DNA from: a virus
Virus record (IMG/VR): IMGVR_UViG_3300032053_000316
Span: 1-31,842 of that record
Direction: 5' to 3' (one strand)
Length of the DNA: 31,842 bases
Made by a program: the position numbers and the translations under genes. The notes beneath the pieces were generated by a model, which saw nothing but the letters and a program-made list of their open reading frames with translations, ran no database searches and was not told the DNA's origin. Positions 25,319 to 31,216 of the stretch are shown in pieces. Position 1 is the stretch's first letter. Each line of letters begins with the position of its first letter.

Positions 25319-26358
25319 GTTACACCATCACCAGGGGTCTCTACTAGCATGTCAAGGTCATCAGGGCGCTCACCACCAAACTTCCCTTCTTCTGCGCCCC
25401 AAGTCTCATAGCCCTCATGTGCCTCACGTGCGAACATATCAAGGCGGGGGCCTGGGGATACAGTCCTTACTAGCGAGTAGAAAATCTCTGGTTTTCTGGA
25501 GTGCTCTCTGCGAGCCTCAGCGAAGTCAAGTCGCACACCGATCTTCATAAAGGGTACGTGACCTACATGCCCAAAGAGCACGTGCTCTGTGCTGAACATG
25601 AAACTAAAGGGTGTGAATCCCTGGTTTTTCACCCAAGTCAATACACACAAGTACCTAAATCCCCAAGCAGTCATAATACCGAGTGCTGCTGGTAGGTGCT
25701 TGTGTGTAGTCCACAAGTACATATGGCATCCATCAGGATGTACAAGATCAGAAACAGGTAATGCTCGTATCTCCTCTAGTGTCATGGTTGCATAAGGCAT
25801 AGCATCCTGTCCAGGCATCTTTTGCAACATCAACTTTTCAATCGGCCACGGTGGATCTATGACGAGTGTTCTGTATTTACCTACAAGCGGATGCTCTTCG
25901 CCAGCAATCGCGGCTTTCATCTGCTCTTCCTTGAGGCGACGGTAGGCCCCATGCACAGACCCAAAGGTATCGAGATTGGATGACACACCACCGTAATGCT
26001 CAGGATCATCCTTTGCGGCCTGCATCACTGCTAGGCGTTTCCGAACGGTCATTTCAGATTCACCGAAAAGTTTAGCAACCTTCTCGGTCACGTTCTCAAA
26101 CCGCTTAGGACGTTCATACACGACACCCGCTAGTGCATCGGCCTCGATCTGTGCTTGAGACCTGCGCCCACGACGTTGAAACTCAGGGCTACTCAGACGT
26201 GCAATGAGCATCCCTTGAATCTCTGCAAGTTCAGATTGAGTAAATGACTTACGGTCAATGTTCTCAACAATCTCTGCCCGTAGCTGTAATGGCAAAGAGT
26301 CAAGTACATCTTCATCAAGTACGATGACTCCATCCTCATTTGTTTCCAGTTGCGACAC
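25315..26358 (-). CDS. ParB-HTH-like region fused to MT-A70 adenine methyltransferase
   Basis: 347 residues. A GTG is preferred (AAAGGAG is correctly spaced before it); an ATG six codons earlier lacks a ribosome site. Residues 25-140 look like the helical DNA-binding half of ParB (VENIDRKSFTQSELAEI, then EKVAKLFGESEMTVRKRL). The C-terminal domain has the MT-A70 signature DPPW (168-171) followed by HSRKPEIFYSLVRTVSPG and the FAR segment. N6-adenine methylation of phage DNA is expected, perhaps protecting it from host restriction. The ParB N-terminal part is in the neighbouring gene. Confidence 0.88.
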   Translation of the reverse strand: MSQLETNEDGVIVLDEDVLDSLPLQLRAEIVENIDRKSFTQSELAEIQGMLIARLSSPEFQRRGRRSQAQIEADALAGVVYERPKRFENVTEKVAKLFGESEMTVRKRLAVMQAAKDDPEHYGGVSSNLDTFGSVHGAYRRLKEEQMKAAIAGEEHPLVGKYRTLVIDPPWPIEKLMLQKMPGQDAMPYATMTLEEIRALPVSDLVHPDGCHMYLWTTHKHLPAALGIMTAWGFRYLCVLTWVKNQGFTPFSFMFSTEHVLFGHVGHVPFMKIGVRLDFAEARREHSRKPEIFYSLVRTVSPGPRLDMFAREAHEGYETWGAEEGKFGGERPDDLDMLVETPGDGVT

Positions 26359-26956
26359 TTTCCTTACTCCTTTCATCTAACCAGAGTTCATGCACAGGAA
26401 ATAGCGTCCTGTTATAGAATAACTGTAGCTGCTCGTCTCCCGACATAGCAATCATCACAGCATCACTGTATGATTTGCTGTCACGGTGTGTATACATGGT
26501 GTCAACAAGCTCACGCACACCCATACGATGATTAGCACACAAGTATACGGCGTTGCATGGTGCTGTCGATCCACCGCGATGTGCAGGAACAAACTGGAAG
26601 CGCTCGATGTAATCTTGCTTATCAATCCCACACACTTCACACCTGTCAGGTATAGGCTGTGCGGCACGCCTGTAAGCGGCTAAGCACCCATACCACAAGA
26701 ACATATCCTTCGATATGGACTTGTTGAAGTCCTGATCGGTGACGAGAATGTGTGCCGGTATAGTTTTCCATCCCAGGAGTTTGGCTGCTAGCAACCTGCG
26801 CTCACCAGAGACGAGCTCCAGTCCCTCAGTTACGACGATGGGCTGGAGCAGACCATTGACCTGCATAGAATGGGCCAACGAGCCAATGTCACCCTTGTCA
26901 ACTCGCTGGCGTTTGCTCACAACTATCTGTTCAACAGGAATGTCCTTAACTATCAT
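26336..26956 (-). CDS. ParB N-terminal domain with HNH-like zinc domain
   Basis: 206 residues. An N-terminal ParB-like nuclease/CTPase fold, containing VSGERRLLAAKLLGWKTIPA (GERR at 51-54), is followed from about residue 100 by an HNH-like zinc module: CEVCG (106-110), HRGG (H126), N135, YLCANH (C140, H143). The stop overlaps the next start region. Start: GAGGTAG behind ATG at 26956. ParB-like folds in phages act as nucleases or modification-associated DNA binders. Pairing with the split MT-A70 gene suggests one ancestral ParB-methyltransferase. Confidence 0.75.
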   Translation of the reverse strand: MIVKDIPVEQIVVSKRQRVDKGDIGSLAHSMQVNGLLQPIVVTEGLELVSGERRLLAAKLLGWKTIPAHILVTDQDFNKSISKDMFLWYGCLAAYRRAAQPIPDRCEVCGIDKQDYIERFQFVPAHRGGSTAPCNAVYLCANHRMGVRELVDTMYTHRDSKSYSDAVMIAMSGDEQLQLFYNRTLFPVHELWLDERSKESVATGNK

Positions 26957-27308
26957 CTTCTACCTCATCCTCTATGAGGCGCTCTGGCTCACCTATGACG
27001 GTGTATCCAGCGCGGTTAAGAGCCGCATGATGAGACAATGTACCCTTCATAGAGCCATCCAACTCAATCCAGTTGATTACCTGACCATTCTCATCAGCCC
27101 CAAAGATGTATGTTTCAGGGCCAGAGAACATGGCAGTGATAGCAGACACGACGACGTACTCATAAGTTGGGACTTTTTTGGCCACATCTTCCTCGTCGTC
27201 GAGTAGGCTGTTCCATCTGTCTGAGAGCAGAGGGTTCAGTCGAAAAAGCGCTGCATGTCCAGTAAAACCCTCCAAGTCTTTCACGAACGTTGCTACTCGT
27301 TGCTCCAT
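26946..27308 (-). CDS. Conserved small phage protein, 120 aa
   Basis: Starts behind AAAGGAGTGAC. The middle segment (VVVSAITAMFSGPETYIFGAD) is beta-prone and common in tail-gene-distal phage proteins of unknown function. The C-terminus is very acidic. Overlaps the ParB-like gene by 11 bases. No function assigned. Confidence 0.55.
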   Translation of the reverse strand: MEQRVATFVKDLEGFTGHAALFRLNPLLSDRWNSLLDDEEDVAKKVPTYEYVVVSAITAMFSGPETYIFGADENGQVINWIELDGSMKGTLSHHAALNRAGYTVIGEPERLIEDEVEDDS

Positions 27309-27323
27309 GTCACTCCTTTTGTA

Positions 27324-27650
27324 TTATGTTACCTTGTCACCATGCCGATAAGGACGCGATCCATTATAGCTATCTTTAATCTGTACTAGTGTATTGAGAT
27401 CAAGCCCCTCATGTCCAAAGAAATCAAGGATGCGTATGACTACATCTACAAGCTCGATGGGCACGCCCTCTGGCTTATCCTCAGTGAACCACCAATCCTG
27501 AACAGCGTGTCCCTCACGATACTTCTCGTAGGCTTCAGATAACTCGGTGTGCATCAGAGCAATTATGTCCCCAAACTCACGTGGCTTGTCCCACCAACCA
27601 TGATCCAGAGCAGTCTGATGTACAATGGCCTGTAACTCTCTTAATTCCAT
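27324..27650 (-). CDS. MazG-like nucleotide pyrophosphohydrolase
   Basis: 108 residues, starting at the second Met of the frame, which is correctly spaced from AAAGGAGT. The motif order HTELSEAYEKYREG, then ELVDVVIRILDF, and DLNTLVQIKDSYNGSRP is the EExxE...ExxD-like pattern of MazG-family NTP pyrophosphohydrolases (DUF-type phage MazG). It would hydrolyse NTPs or dNTPs such as dUTP-like or alarmone substrates; the exact substrate is unknown. The 200 bases upstream of it hold the tRNA-like element. Confidence 0.8.
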   Translation of the reverse strand: MELRELQAIVHQTALDHGWWDKPREFGDIIALMHTELSEAYEKYREGHAVQDWWFTEDKPEGVPIELVDVVIRILDFFGHEGLDLNTLVQIKDSYNGSRPYRHGDKVT

Positions 27651-27692
27651 AATCATACTCCTTTCGTACTCATGTTTCGATCAGTGGGGATT

Positions 27693-27709
27693 GCAAGATT
27701 CAAACTTGC
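27693..27709 (-). other. T-arm-like hairpin downstream of tRNA-like element
   Basis: GCAAG and CTTGC form a 5-bp stem with a seven-base loop (TTTGAAT on the leftward strand), directly adjoining the 3' end of the tRNA-like element. It resembles a second T-arm, but no matching acceptor was found. Confidence 0.4.
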
Positions 27710-27794
27710 TGTGTCAGGTGGGATTTGAACCCTACATCTTCGGCTAATAAGAGTCACCCGTTCACCGATGCGCTACCCATTGGACCACTGACTA
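27710..27794 (-). tRNA. Degenerate tRNA-like element with enlarged anticodon loop
   Basis: Leftward, 85 bases. Acceptor TAGTCAG/CTGACAC pairs at 5 of 7 positions. A D-arm (GTCC, AATGGGTA, GCGC) has the conserved GG and A. The T-arm has TTCAAAT as loop but only 3 good pairs. The anticodon stem TCGGT/GCCGA is complete, yet the loop is 19 bases, 12 longer than the normal 7; the variable region is 5. The 3' part of the loop contains CTCTTAT, as in Lys-CUU contexts. It is either a decaying tRNA or a tRNA with an insertion; no CCA end is encoded. Confidence 0.5.
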
Positions 27795-27853
27795 GGGCGC
27801 TTTGACAAGAAGCATAGCCTTTTGCGTGTTCTCACCACGCCGCATCCCCATAC

Positions 27854-28129
27854 CTACTCAGGCAGAATCGGCCCACTTATCTCAAATACATGCACAACAA
27901 ACCAATCTAACTGGGCTGTGCCAACATATGATCCAAGCCTCTCTGTAGGCAAACTCTGACCAGTTGCAGCCGCAAAGAAGTAATGAAAGTATATAGTTGC
28001 TGTTGGCTGCACAAGACACCATAAACACAGTTTCTCATCCTGAAAGCCTATGCTTAAAGGCTCTATTTCGCCAGGCATAGATAATCTGTTCTCACCCATC
28101 CCTAACGTATACTTCCAAACTGCTTGCAT
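27854..28129 (-). CDS. Conserved phage protein of DUF7352-like type, 91 aa
   Basis: Starts behind AAGGAAAA. The arrangement WKY, MPGEIEPLSI, LCLWCLVQP, YVGTAQ and VVHVFE is the recurring pattern of a small beta-rich phage family seen in many genomes. Its function is not known. It reads away from the RNA-like region at 28130-28480. Confidence 0.7.
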   Translation of the reverse strand: MQAVWKYTLGMGENRLSMPGEIEPLSIGFQDEKLCLWCLVQPTATIYFHYFFAAATGQSLPTERLGSYVGTAQLDWFVVHVFEISGPILPE

Positions 28130-28480
28130 CGTGTTTTCCTTATACTACTAAGATAGTCGGGGACTTTCGCATAGCCCCCTGTCGGTCAGAAGGCAGGCTT
28201 TGCAACGCCTTGCTCGGATGTCCCTGCTTAGTGACGATATTTAGCAAGTCGCAGCAACCGGATGATGCCGTGGCCTACTGCACAGCGGCGTCACTTTCGA
28301 GCGGCTCGCTAAGAGCCCCATGTGGAGTTGAACCACTCCTCAGCTTTTGCAGCTTGTGCTGTCTGATATTCTCCGTAAACTAAGGGGCTCAAGGTGTCCT
28401 CTCTGATATTGCTAAGATGCGGACTGGGCATCCATCAGATTAGTTACCATCCCTATACGCTTATACCAGAGAGGACATGA
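28130..28480 (-). ncRNA. ORF-free structured region, candidate RNA gene cluster
   Basis: About 350 bases without a usable reading frame on either strand. On the leftward strand several stems line up: an 83-base element closed by an 11-bp perfect stem (28395-28405 with 28467-28477) with an inner GATGC/GCATC stem and 7-base loop; the tRNA-like 28313-28390; TTAGCGAG/CTTGCTAA (28305-28312 with 28241-28248); GCAGG/CCTGC (28193-28197 with 28223-28227); and a GGGG/CCCC stem. AATATCAGA is repeated at the borders of two elements. A processed RNA cluster is the best explanation; no known class was recognised. Confidence 0.5.
28313..28390 (-). tRNA. Second tRNA-like element, degenerate
   Basis: Acceptor arms GAGCCCC and GGGGCTC pair perfectly over seven bases, and a T-arm with GTGGTTCAACTCCAC carries TTC at the right place. 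The intervening D and anticodon arms do not fold cleanly: a GTTT/AGAC D-stem has a 12-base loop, and the only T33-like context is CTGCAAA (Cys GCA) without a proper stem. It is likely a decayed tRNA or a tRNA mimic. Confidence 0.4.
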
Positions 28481-28870
28481 TTAGGGAAGTAAGTGTAGGC
28501 TGGCCAGGGTTGGAGCGTTCTTAGGATCTTTCAACCAATCCTCTCCCATACAGTCAACCAGGAATGACTTGGCATAGGCACGATGCGATGTCTTGAAAGC
28601 AGTGATGTTTTGCCCTAATTGACTATCTACCCTGATCGCCCACTTACCATTACCCAAGTAACTCACTGTTCTGTAGCGACCATCATTGCATTGCCACTGA
28701 GGCCCACTAGCTGTCGCCATGTAAGCCTCCGTCGCTGCTTGTCCATGTTTCGTCAGCGCGTGGTTCGACACCTCTGTCAGGAGCAGGAGGCACACTACAA
28801 CAATTCCAAGGAATGTCCATCCCAGGGGGGATGATCGGTAGCGTACTGATGTACTCTGGAGTAAGGTCAT
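28481..28870 (-). CDS. Single-span membrane protein, 129 aa
   Basis: ATG at 28870 with GAGGAG ten bases before it, inside the preceding gene in another frame. A 20-residue hydrophobic helix follows a short basic N-terminus (GWTFLGIVVVCLLLL), then a periplasmic-type domain with two Cys (WQCNDG, DCMGED). This looks like a type II membrane or signal-anchor protein. The long shared region with the upstream gene resembles overlapped phage envelope genes such as spanins, but no spanin hallmark was seen. Confidence 0.55.
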   Translation of the reverse strand: MTLLQSTSVRYRSSPLGWTFLGIVVVCLLLLTEVSNHALTKHGQAATEAYMATASGPQWQCNDGRYRTVSYLGNGKWAIRVDSQLGQNITAFKTSHRAYAKSFLVDCMGEDWLKDPKNAPTLASLHLLP

Positions 28871-29060
28871 AAGCCATTTGCTCCTCTTGTACCTTGAACG
28901 CCCAGTTATGAAACAACTCGAACAAGTAAATAAGCACATCACGGTAGGATTCTGGGGCTGTTTCTAGTCCCAGTAACTGTGGTACAAGCCCCAATTTGAT
29001 CTCCTTGAGAACATTCTCATCCGGTAGCTTCTCAGCATCTGCGATGGGATCATTCATCAT
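28707..29060 (-). CDS. Hypothetical protein, 117 aa
   Basis: Starts at the first of two Met codons six bases behind GGAGG. The first 80 residues are a normal soluble helical sequence (NVLKEIKLGLVPQLLG). The last 30, which overlap the membrane-protein gene, are Cys/Pro/Asp-rich and look like out-of-frame coding. The tail may therefore be an evolutionary read-through extension. Confidence 0.5.
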   Translation of the reverse strand: MMNDPIADAEKLPDENVLKEIKLGLVPQLLGLETAPESYRDVLIYLFELFHNWAFKVQEEQMAYDLTPEYISTLPIIPPGMDIPWNCCSVPPAPDRGVEPRADETWTSSDGGLHGDS

Positions 29061-29247
29061 TATCCACCTCCAATACCCCAAACCAATCTGCACAAAAGTG
29101 ATCAGGGTCAGTATTCAGTTCGGACCACGCATGTTTGTAGGCTTTGCATACCCATTTATAGTAATCGGTATAGGTTTCCTGCAGCACATGAGTCTCACTG
29201 CGTTTATCAGTGTGCGGATTGATAAAGTGAACAACCTCTATTCTCAT
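29050..29247 (-). CDS. Hypothetical protein, 65 aa
   Basis: ATG at 29247 overlaps the stop of the preceding gene (ATGA) and has TGGAG behind it; a Met five codons upstream is unsupported. The sequence is aromatic-rich (TDYYKWVCKAYKHAWSEL) and ends with acidic residues that overlap the next gene by 11 bases. No family recognised. Confidence 0.5.
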   Translation of the reverse strand: MRIEVVHFINPHTDKRSETHVLQETYTDYYKWVCKAYKHAWSELNTDPDHFCADWFGVLEVDNDE

Positions 29248-29591
29248 GTTGTCTCCAGCCATCTTGTACTATTCAGGATAGCCACGTTTGCTATCAGGTT
29301 CGTGCAGCCTATGACGTTACCATGCTCATCGCGCACCAAGTCCCCTGGAGATAGCAAGTCAGACCTGTCTGGGCAAGCCATCCGCACCATACTCGACACG
29401 ATCAGCCACACGCCGGTCTGTACAGGCGGCAGGCCCACTATATCCGAGTACTGCCTCATGATGACAGGATTACCACCGATCTTGCCAACAGCTACCGTCT
29501 CCTCGCCACAGCGGATGGCAACGTCCTCCGGGGCCAGGACGTTGCCGTCCGGCATGTGAATCGTATGTGGTGTATAGTTAAGAAACTTCAT
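29244..29591 (-). CDS. Conserved phage protein, 115 aa
   Basis: Behind AAAGGAGTGAC. The opening MKFLNYTPHTI and the later VGLPP, VWLIVS, DLLSPGDLVRDEHGNVIGC are a recurring pattern in phage proteins of unknown function that have a conserved Arg/Asp core (RSDLL...VRDE). The leader contains the second copy of the TGCTACATA palindrome. No enzyme is assigned. Confidence 0.6.
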   Translation of the reverse strand: MKFLNYTPHTIHMPDGNVLAPEDVAIRCGEETVAVGKIGGNPVIMRQYSDIVGLPPVQTGVWLIVSSMVRMACPDRSDLLSPGDLVRDEHGNVIGCTNLIANVAILNSTRWLETT

Positions 29592-29604
29592 GTCACTCCT
29601 TTTT

Positions 29605-29626
29605 TGCTACATAGATTTATGTAGCA
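29605..29626. promoter_or_regulatory. Palindrome copy 2 upstream of 115-aa gene
   Basis: TGCTACATA (29605-29613) and TATGTAGCA (29618-29626), 9-bp perfect arms, 4-base spacer. The leftward strand reads the palindrome, then AAAAAAGGAGTGAC and ATG. It matches copy 1 at 10607-10630 in sequence and in position relative to the ribosome site. A half site TGTAGCA is seen at 29841-29847 before the 29627-29821 gene. Confidence 0.6.
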
Positions 29627-29821
29627 TTACTCGTCCGGCTCTTCAAGTACAATGTCGCGGATGATGTGCCGCAACGTCACGCAGAGATCATACACTTTCT
29701 TGCGCTCGTGCGAGTCGAGTGAGCGCCACCACTTATCAGGATAGGGCTCAATGTGTTCTGGCTGTTTTGTACTATCACGCCCACTACCTGAATCACTGAT
29801 ACTAACATCTTTGGTTGGCAT
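29627..29821 (-). CDS. Hypothetical protein, 64 aa
   Basis: Starts behind GGAG. The first half is polar Ser/Asp-rich and probably disordered; the second half is a helical pair (HERKKVYDLCVTLRHIIRDIV). The preceding intergenic block holds hairpins and a terminator. No family recognised. Confidence 0.5.
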   Translation of the reverse strand: MPTKDVSISDSGSGRDSTKQPEHIEPYPDKWWRSLDSHERKKVYDLCVTLRHIIRDIVLEEPDE

Positions 29822-29874
29822 ACGTCTCCTTTCATAAATGTGTAGCAGAAGTCAACTTTGAAGTGACACAAAAG

Positions 29875-29899
29875 AAACCCACCCCACTTGGGTGGGTTT
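29875..29899 (-). terminator. Intrinsic terminator, leftward
   Basis: AAACCCACC and GGTGGGTTT form a 9-bp stem with a 7-base loop; on the leftward strand it is followed by the T-rich stretch CTTTTGTG. It lies about 120 bases after the HTH regulator gene and is the best-formed terminator in the window. Confidence 0.75.
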
Positions 29900-29907
29900 G
29901 GCCTCAT

Positions 29908-30006
29908 CTGCTTTGGTTAGGGTATATCAACTGACGTAGGAAAGGAGTGTATAAACTACGCCCTGATATACCCTAACCAGAGCAGAGGGGGGCGGCTCTG
30001 CTCTGG
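29908..30006. repeat. Three-armed inverted repeat block, alternative hairpins
   Basis: The left arm (29908-29929) pairs with the middle arm (29964-29985) over 22 positions with one G-T. A small CGTAG/CTACG stem (29935-29939 with 29956-29960) lies in the loop. The same middle arm (29977-29987) is also perfectly complementary for 11 bases to the right arm (29996-30006). The two folds exclude each other. It sits directly after the stop of the HTH regulator and before the terminator. Confidence 0.8.
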
Positions 30007-30016
30007 AAGGAGAACG

Positions 30017-30397
30017 TCACACGGCTTGGCTGACGATGTAGTCCTCCAGGAACTTGAGATAGGCTAGCGTGGCCTCCAGATCATCTGCCATGTCAGGCAC
30101 AGGGTGCTGACGTGCGTACTTGGCTACGACCCTGACTTGCTGTGCTCGCGGTGGGAGATCCTTGAAAAGGACTCCACCATTAGAGCCTCTGTGGCCGATT
30201 GACGCGATCCAGCGGTCAAGATCTTCCAAAGGCACAACACCTAGCTTCCCCGACCCTACACGCGGCTTAGCAACCATCTTGCCCTCACGGATAGCACGCC
30301 GGACATCTTCTGCCGTGTGATCCGAGTAGGCAGCAGCAGCGCGGATAGTCAAGCAACCATCCTCGCCAACCTCGATCTGCTTCGTAATAACTGGCAT
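30017..30397 (-). CDS. HTH-type DNA-binding regulator, 126 aa
   Basis: The ATG at 30397 follows the promoters; a longer frame would begin upstream of a -10 box and is unlikely. The segment LTIRAAAAYSDHTAEDVRRAIREGKMVAKPRVG followed by GKLGVVPLEDLDRWI is the MerR/Xis-type helix-turn-helix and wing, with a C-terminal helical region. It is expected to bind DNA and, by its position behind strong promoters, is a candidate early regulator. Targets could be the palindromes in the window; this is untested. Confidence 0.75.
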   Translation of the reverse strand: MPVITKQIEVGEDGCLTIRAAAAYSDHTAEDVRRAIREGKMVAKPRVGSGKLGVVPLEDLDRWIASIGHRGSNGGVLFKDLPPRAQQVRVVAKYARQHPVPDMADDLEATLAYLKFLEDYIVSQAV

Positions 30398-30432
30398 CTC
30401 CGATCCCCTTTCGTGTATTGCGAACTTTGATA

Positions 30433-30461
30433 ATTGTACCACACATCCATACGCTTGTCAA
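30433..30461 (-). promoter_or_regulatory. Promoter P2 for HTH regulator
   Basis: TTGACA (30456-30461), a 17-base spacer, TACAAT (30433-30438) with an extended TGG. Start of the gene at 30397 gives a short leader. Confidence 0.8.
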
Positions 30462-30521
30462 GCCCCTGAATACATTGACGTGTTATGGTAAGTGTAGCCC
30501 GTACCCCGCCTTTACCTATCC

Positions 30522-30550
30522 ACTATAGCACAAAATATGGAAAATGTCAA
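30522..30550 (-). promoter_or_regulatory. Promoter P3, tandem upstream
   Basis: TTGACA (30545-30550), 17-base spacer, TATAGT (30522-30527). The 16 bases TTTTGTGCTATAGTGG are identical to the promoter at 24818-24846. The -35 overlaps the stop codon of the transglycosylase gene. Confidence 0.8.
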
Positions 30551-30909
30551 GGGGTCTGTTGATCGAGTTTTCCAACTTCATCTTGACAGTGTTCCCAGGT
30601 CGAAAACCAGCGTGGGTGATTCTTCAGTATCCACAGTCCCAGTGTAGTATTGTCCTGTACATCAAACAGGTCATAGCCTTTCATATCAAGTTGGTGAGTC
30701 ACATACATGGCAGTTGTCGGTAATATCTGCCACAAGCCAATCTCACCATGTGAACCCACGGCCTTTTCATCCCACTTGGATTCATGCTGTACGACGCACA
30801 TAGCGAGTGCAGGATCAAGTCCTTTACGCAATGCCTCCTTATAAACAAGTTCCTGTGTCCCGCTTAGTACGATACGAAGGAAGATAAGCCAGGGCACTAA
30901 CTTCGTCAC
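30547..30909 (-). CDS. Lytic transglycosylase-like muralytic enzyme, 120 aa
   Basis: A hydrophobic N-terminus (LVPWLIFLRIVL) can act as signal or membrane anchor. The SLT-like catalytic domain has Glu43 in VVQHESKWDEKA, followed by GSHGEIGLWQILPTTA, the GxxGxxQ-like segment of the family. Its size suits a compact endolysin, or a tail-associated or lysis enzyme. Coupled by ATGA to the small gene upstream. Confidence 0.8.
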   Translation of the reverse strand: MTKLVPWLIFLRIVLSGTQELVYKEALRKGLDPALAMCVVQHESKWDEKAVGSHGEIGLWQILPTTAMYVTHQLDMKGYDLFDVQDNTTLGLWILKNHPRWFSTWEHCQDEVGKLDQQTP

Positions 30910-31106
30910 ATCACCTCCGATATAAAGAACTGTAGATCACGCATTTCATCCTCTGTCAGATGCTCATTGCGTGACACGCGAGCAAGCAAGTCCCTGGCCT
31001 CCTCCAGTGACAGTAGCTTGATACCCCACTTCCGCTCGCCAGCAGGGTCGTTCTGCACAGGCCGGTGGGGGGCGACCTTTCTCTCCAGAGGGGTACTCCA
31101 CTTCAT
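30906..31106 (-). CDS. Hypothetical protein, 66 aa
   Basis: ATG at 31106, two bases after the stop of the tiny membrane gene, with GGAG seven bases before it. The protein has a basic N-terminus and a helical C-terminus (LSLEEARDLLARVSRNEHLTEDEMRDLQFFISEVM). No family recognised; the setting suggests co-expression with the lysis genes. Confidence 0.5.
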   Translation of the reverse strand: MKWSTPLERKVAPHRPVQNDPAGERKWGIKLLSLEEARDLLARVSRNEHLTEDEMRDLQFFISEVM

Positions 31107-31107
31107 T

Positions 31108-31215
31108 TCATGGCTCCGTCCTGCCCTTAATGTATCCAAGAGCATATGAGATAACAGCGACAACGATTGTCCACGAAATCAACGCGATCAGTATCCACGC
31201 CAACGAGTCACTCAT
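31108..31215 (-). CDS. Tiny membrane protein, 35 aa (holin candidate)
   Basis: A 36-codon frame whose ATG is one base after the upstream stop and whose TGA is one base before the next ATG (TGAAATG at both ends). Residues 5-29 form one strongly hydrophobic helix (LAWILIALISWTIVVAVIS..), then the charged GRTEP. Tight coupling in an operon with a muralytic enzyme suggests a small holin or pinholin. The length is below usual holins, so this is tentative. Confidence 0.6.
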   Translation of the reverse strand: MSDSLAWILIALISWTIVVAVISYALGYIKGRTEP

Positions 31216-31216
31216 T

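Noticed and set aside
28140-28340. Resemblance to group I intron elements, c-di-GMP riboswitch or tmRNA
   Set aside because: Only isolated words match (AAGATAGTC-like, GCAAAGCC, T-arm); the required order, spacing and pairing partners are absent.
30398-30442. N-terminal extension of the HTH regulator
   Set aside because: The upstream Met is on the far side of a promoter -10 box and has no ribosome site.
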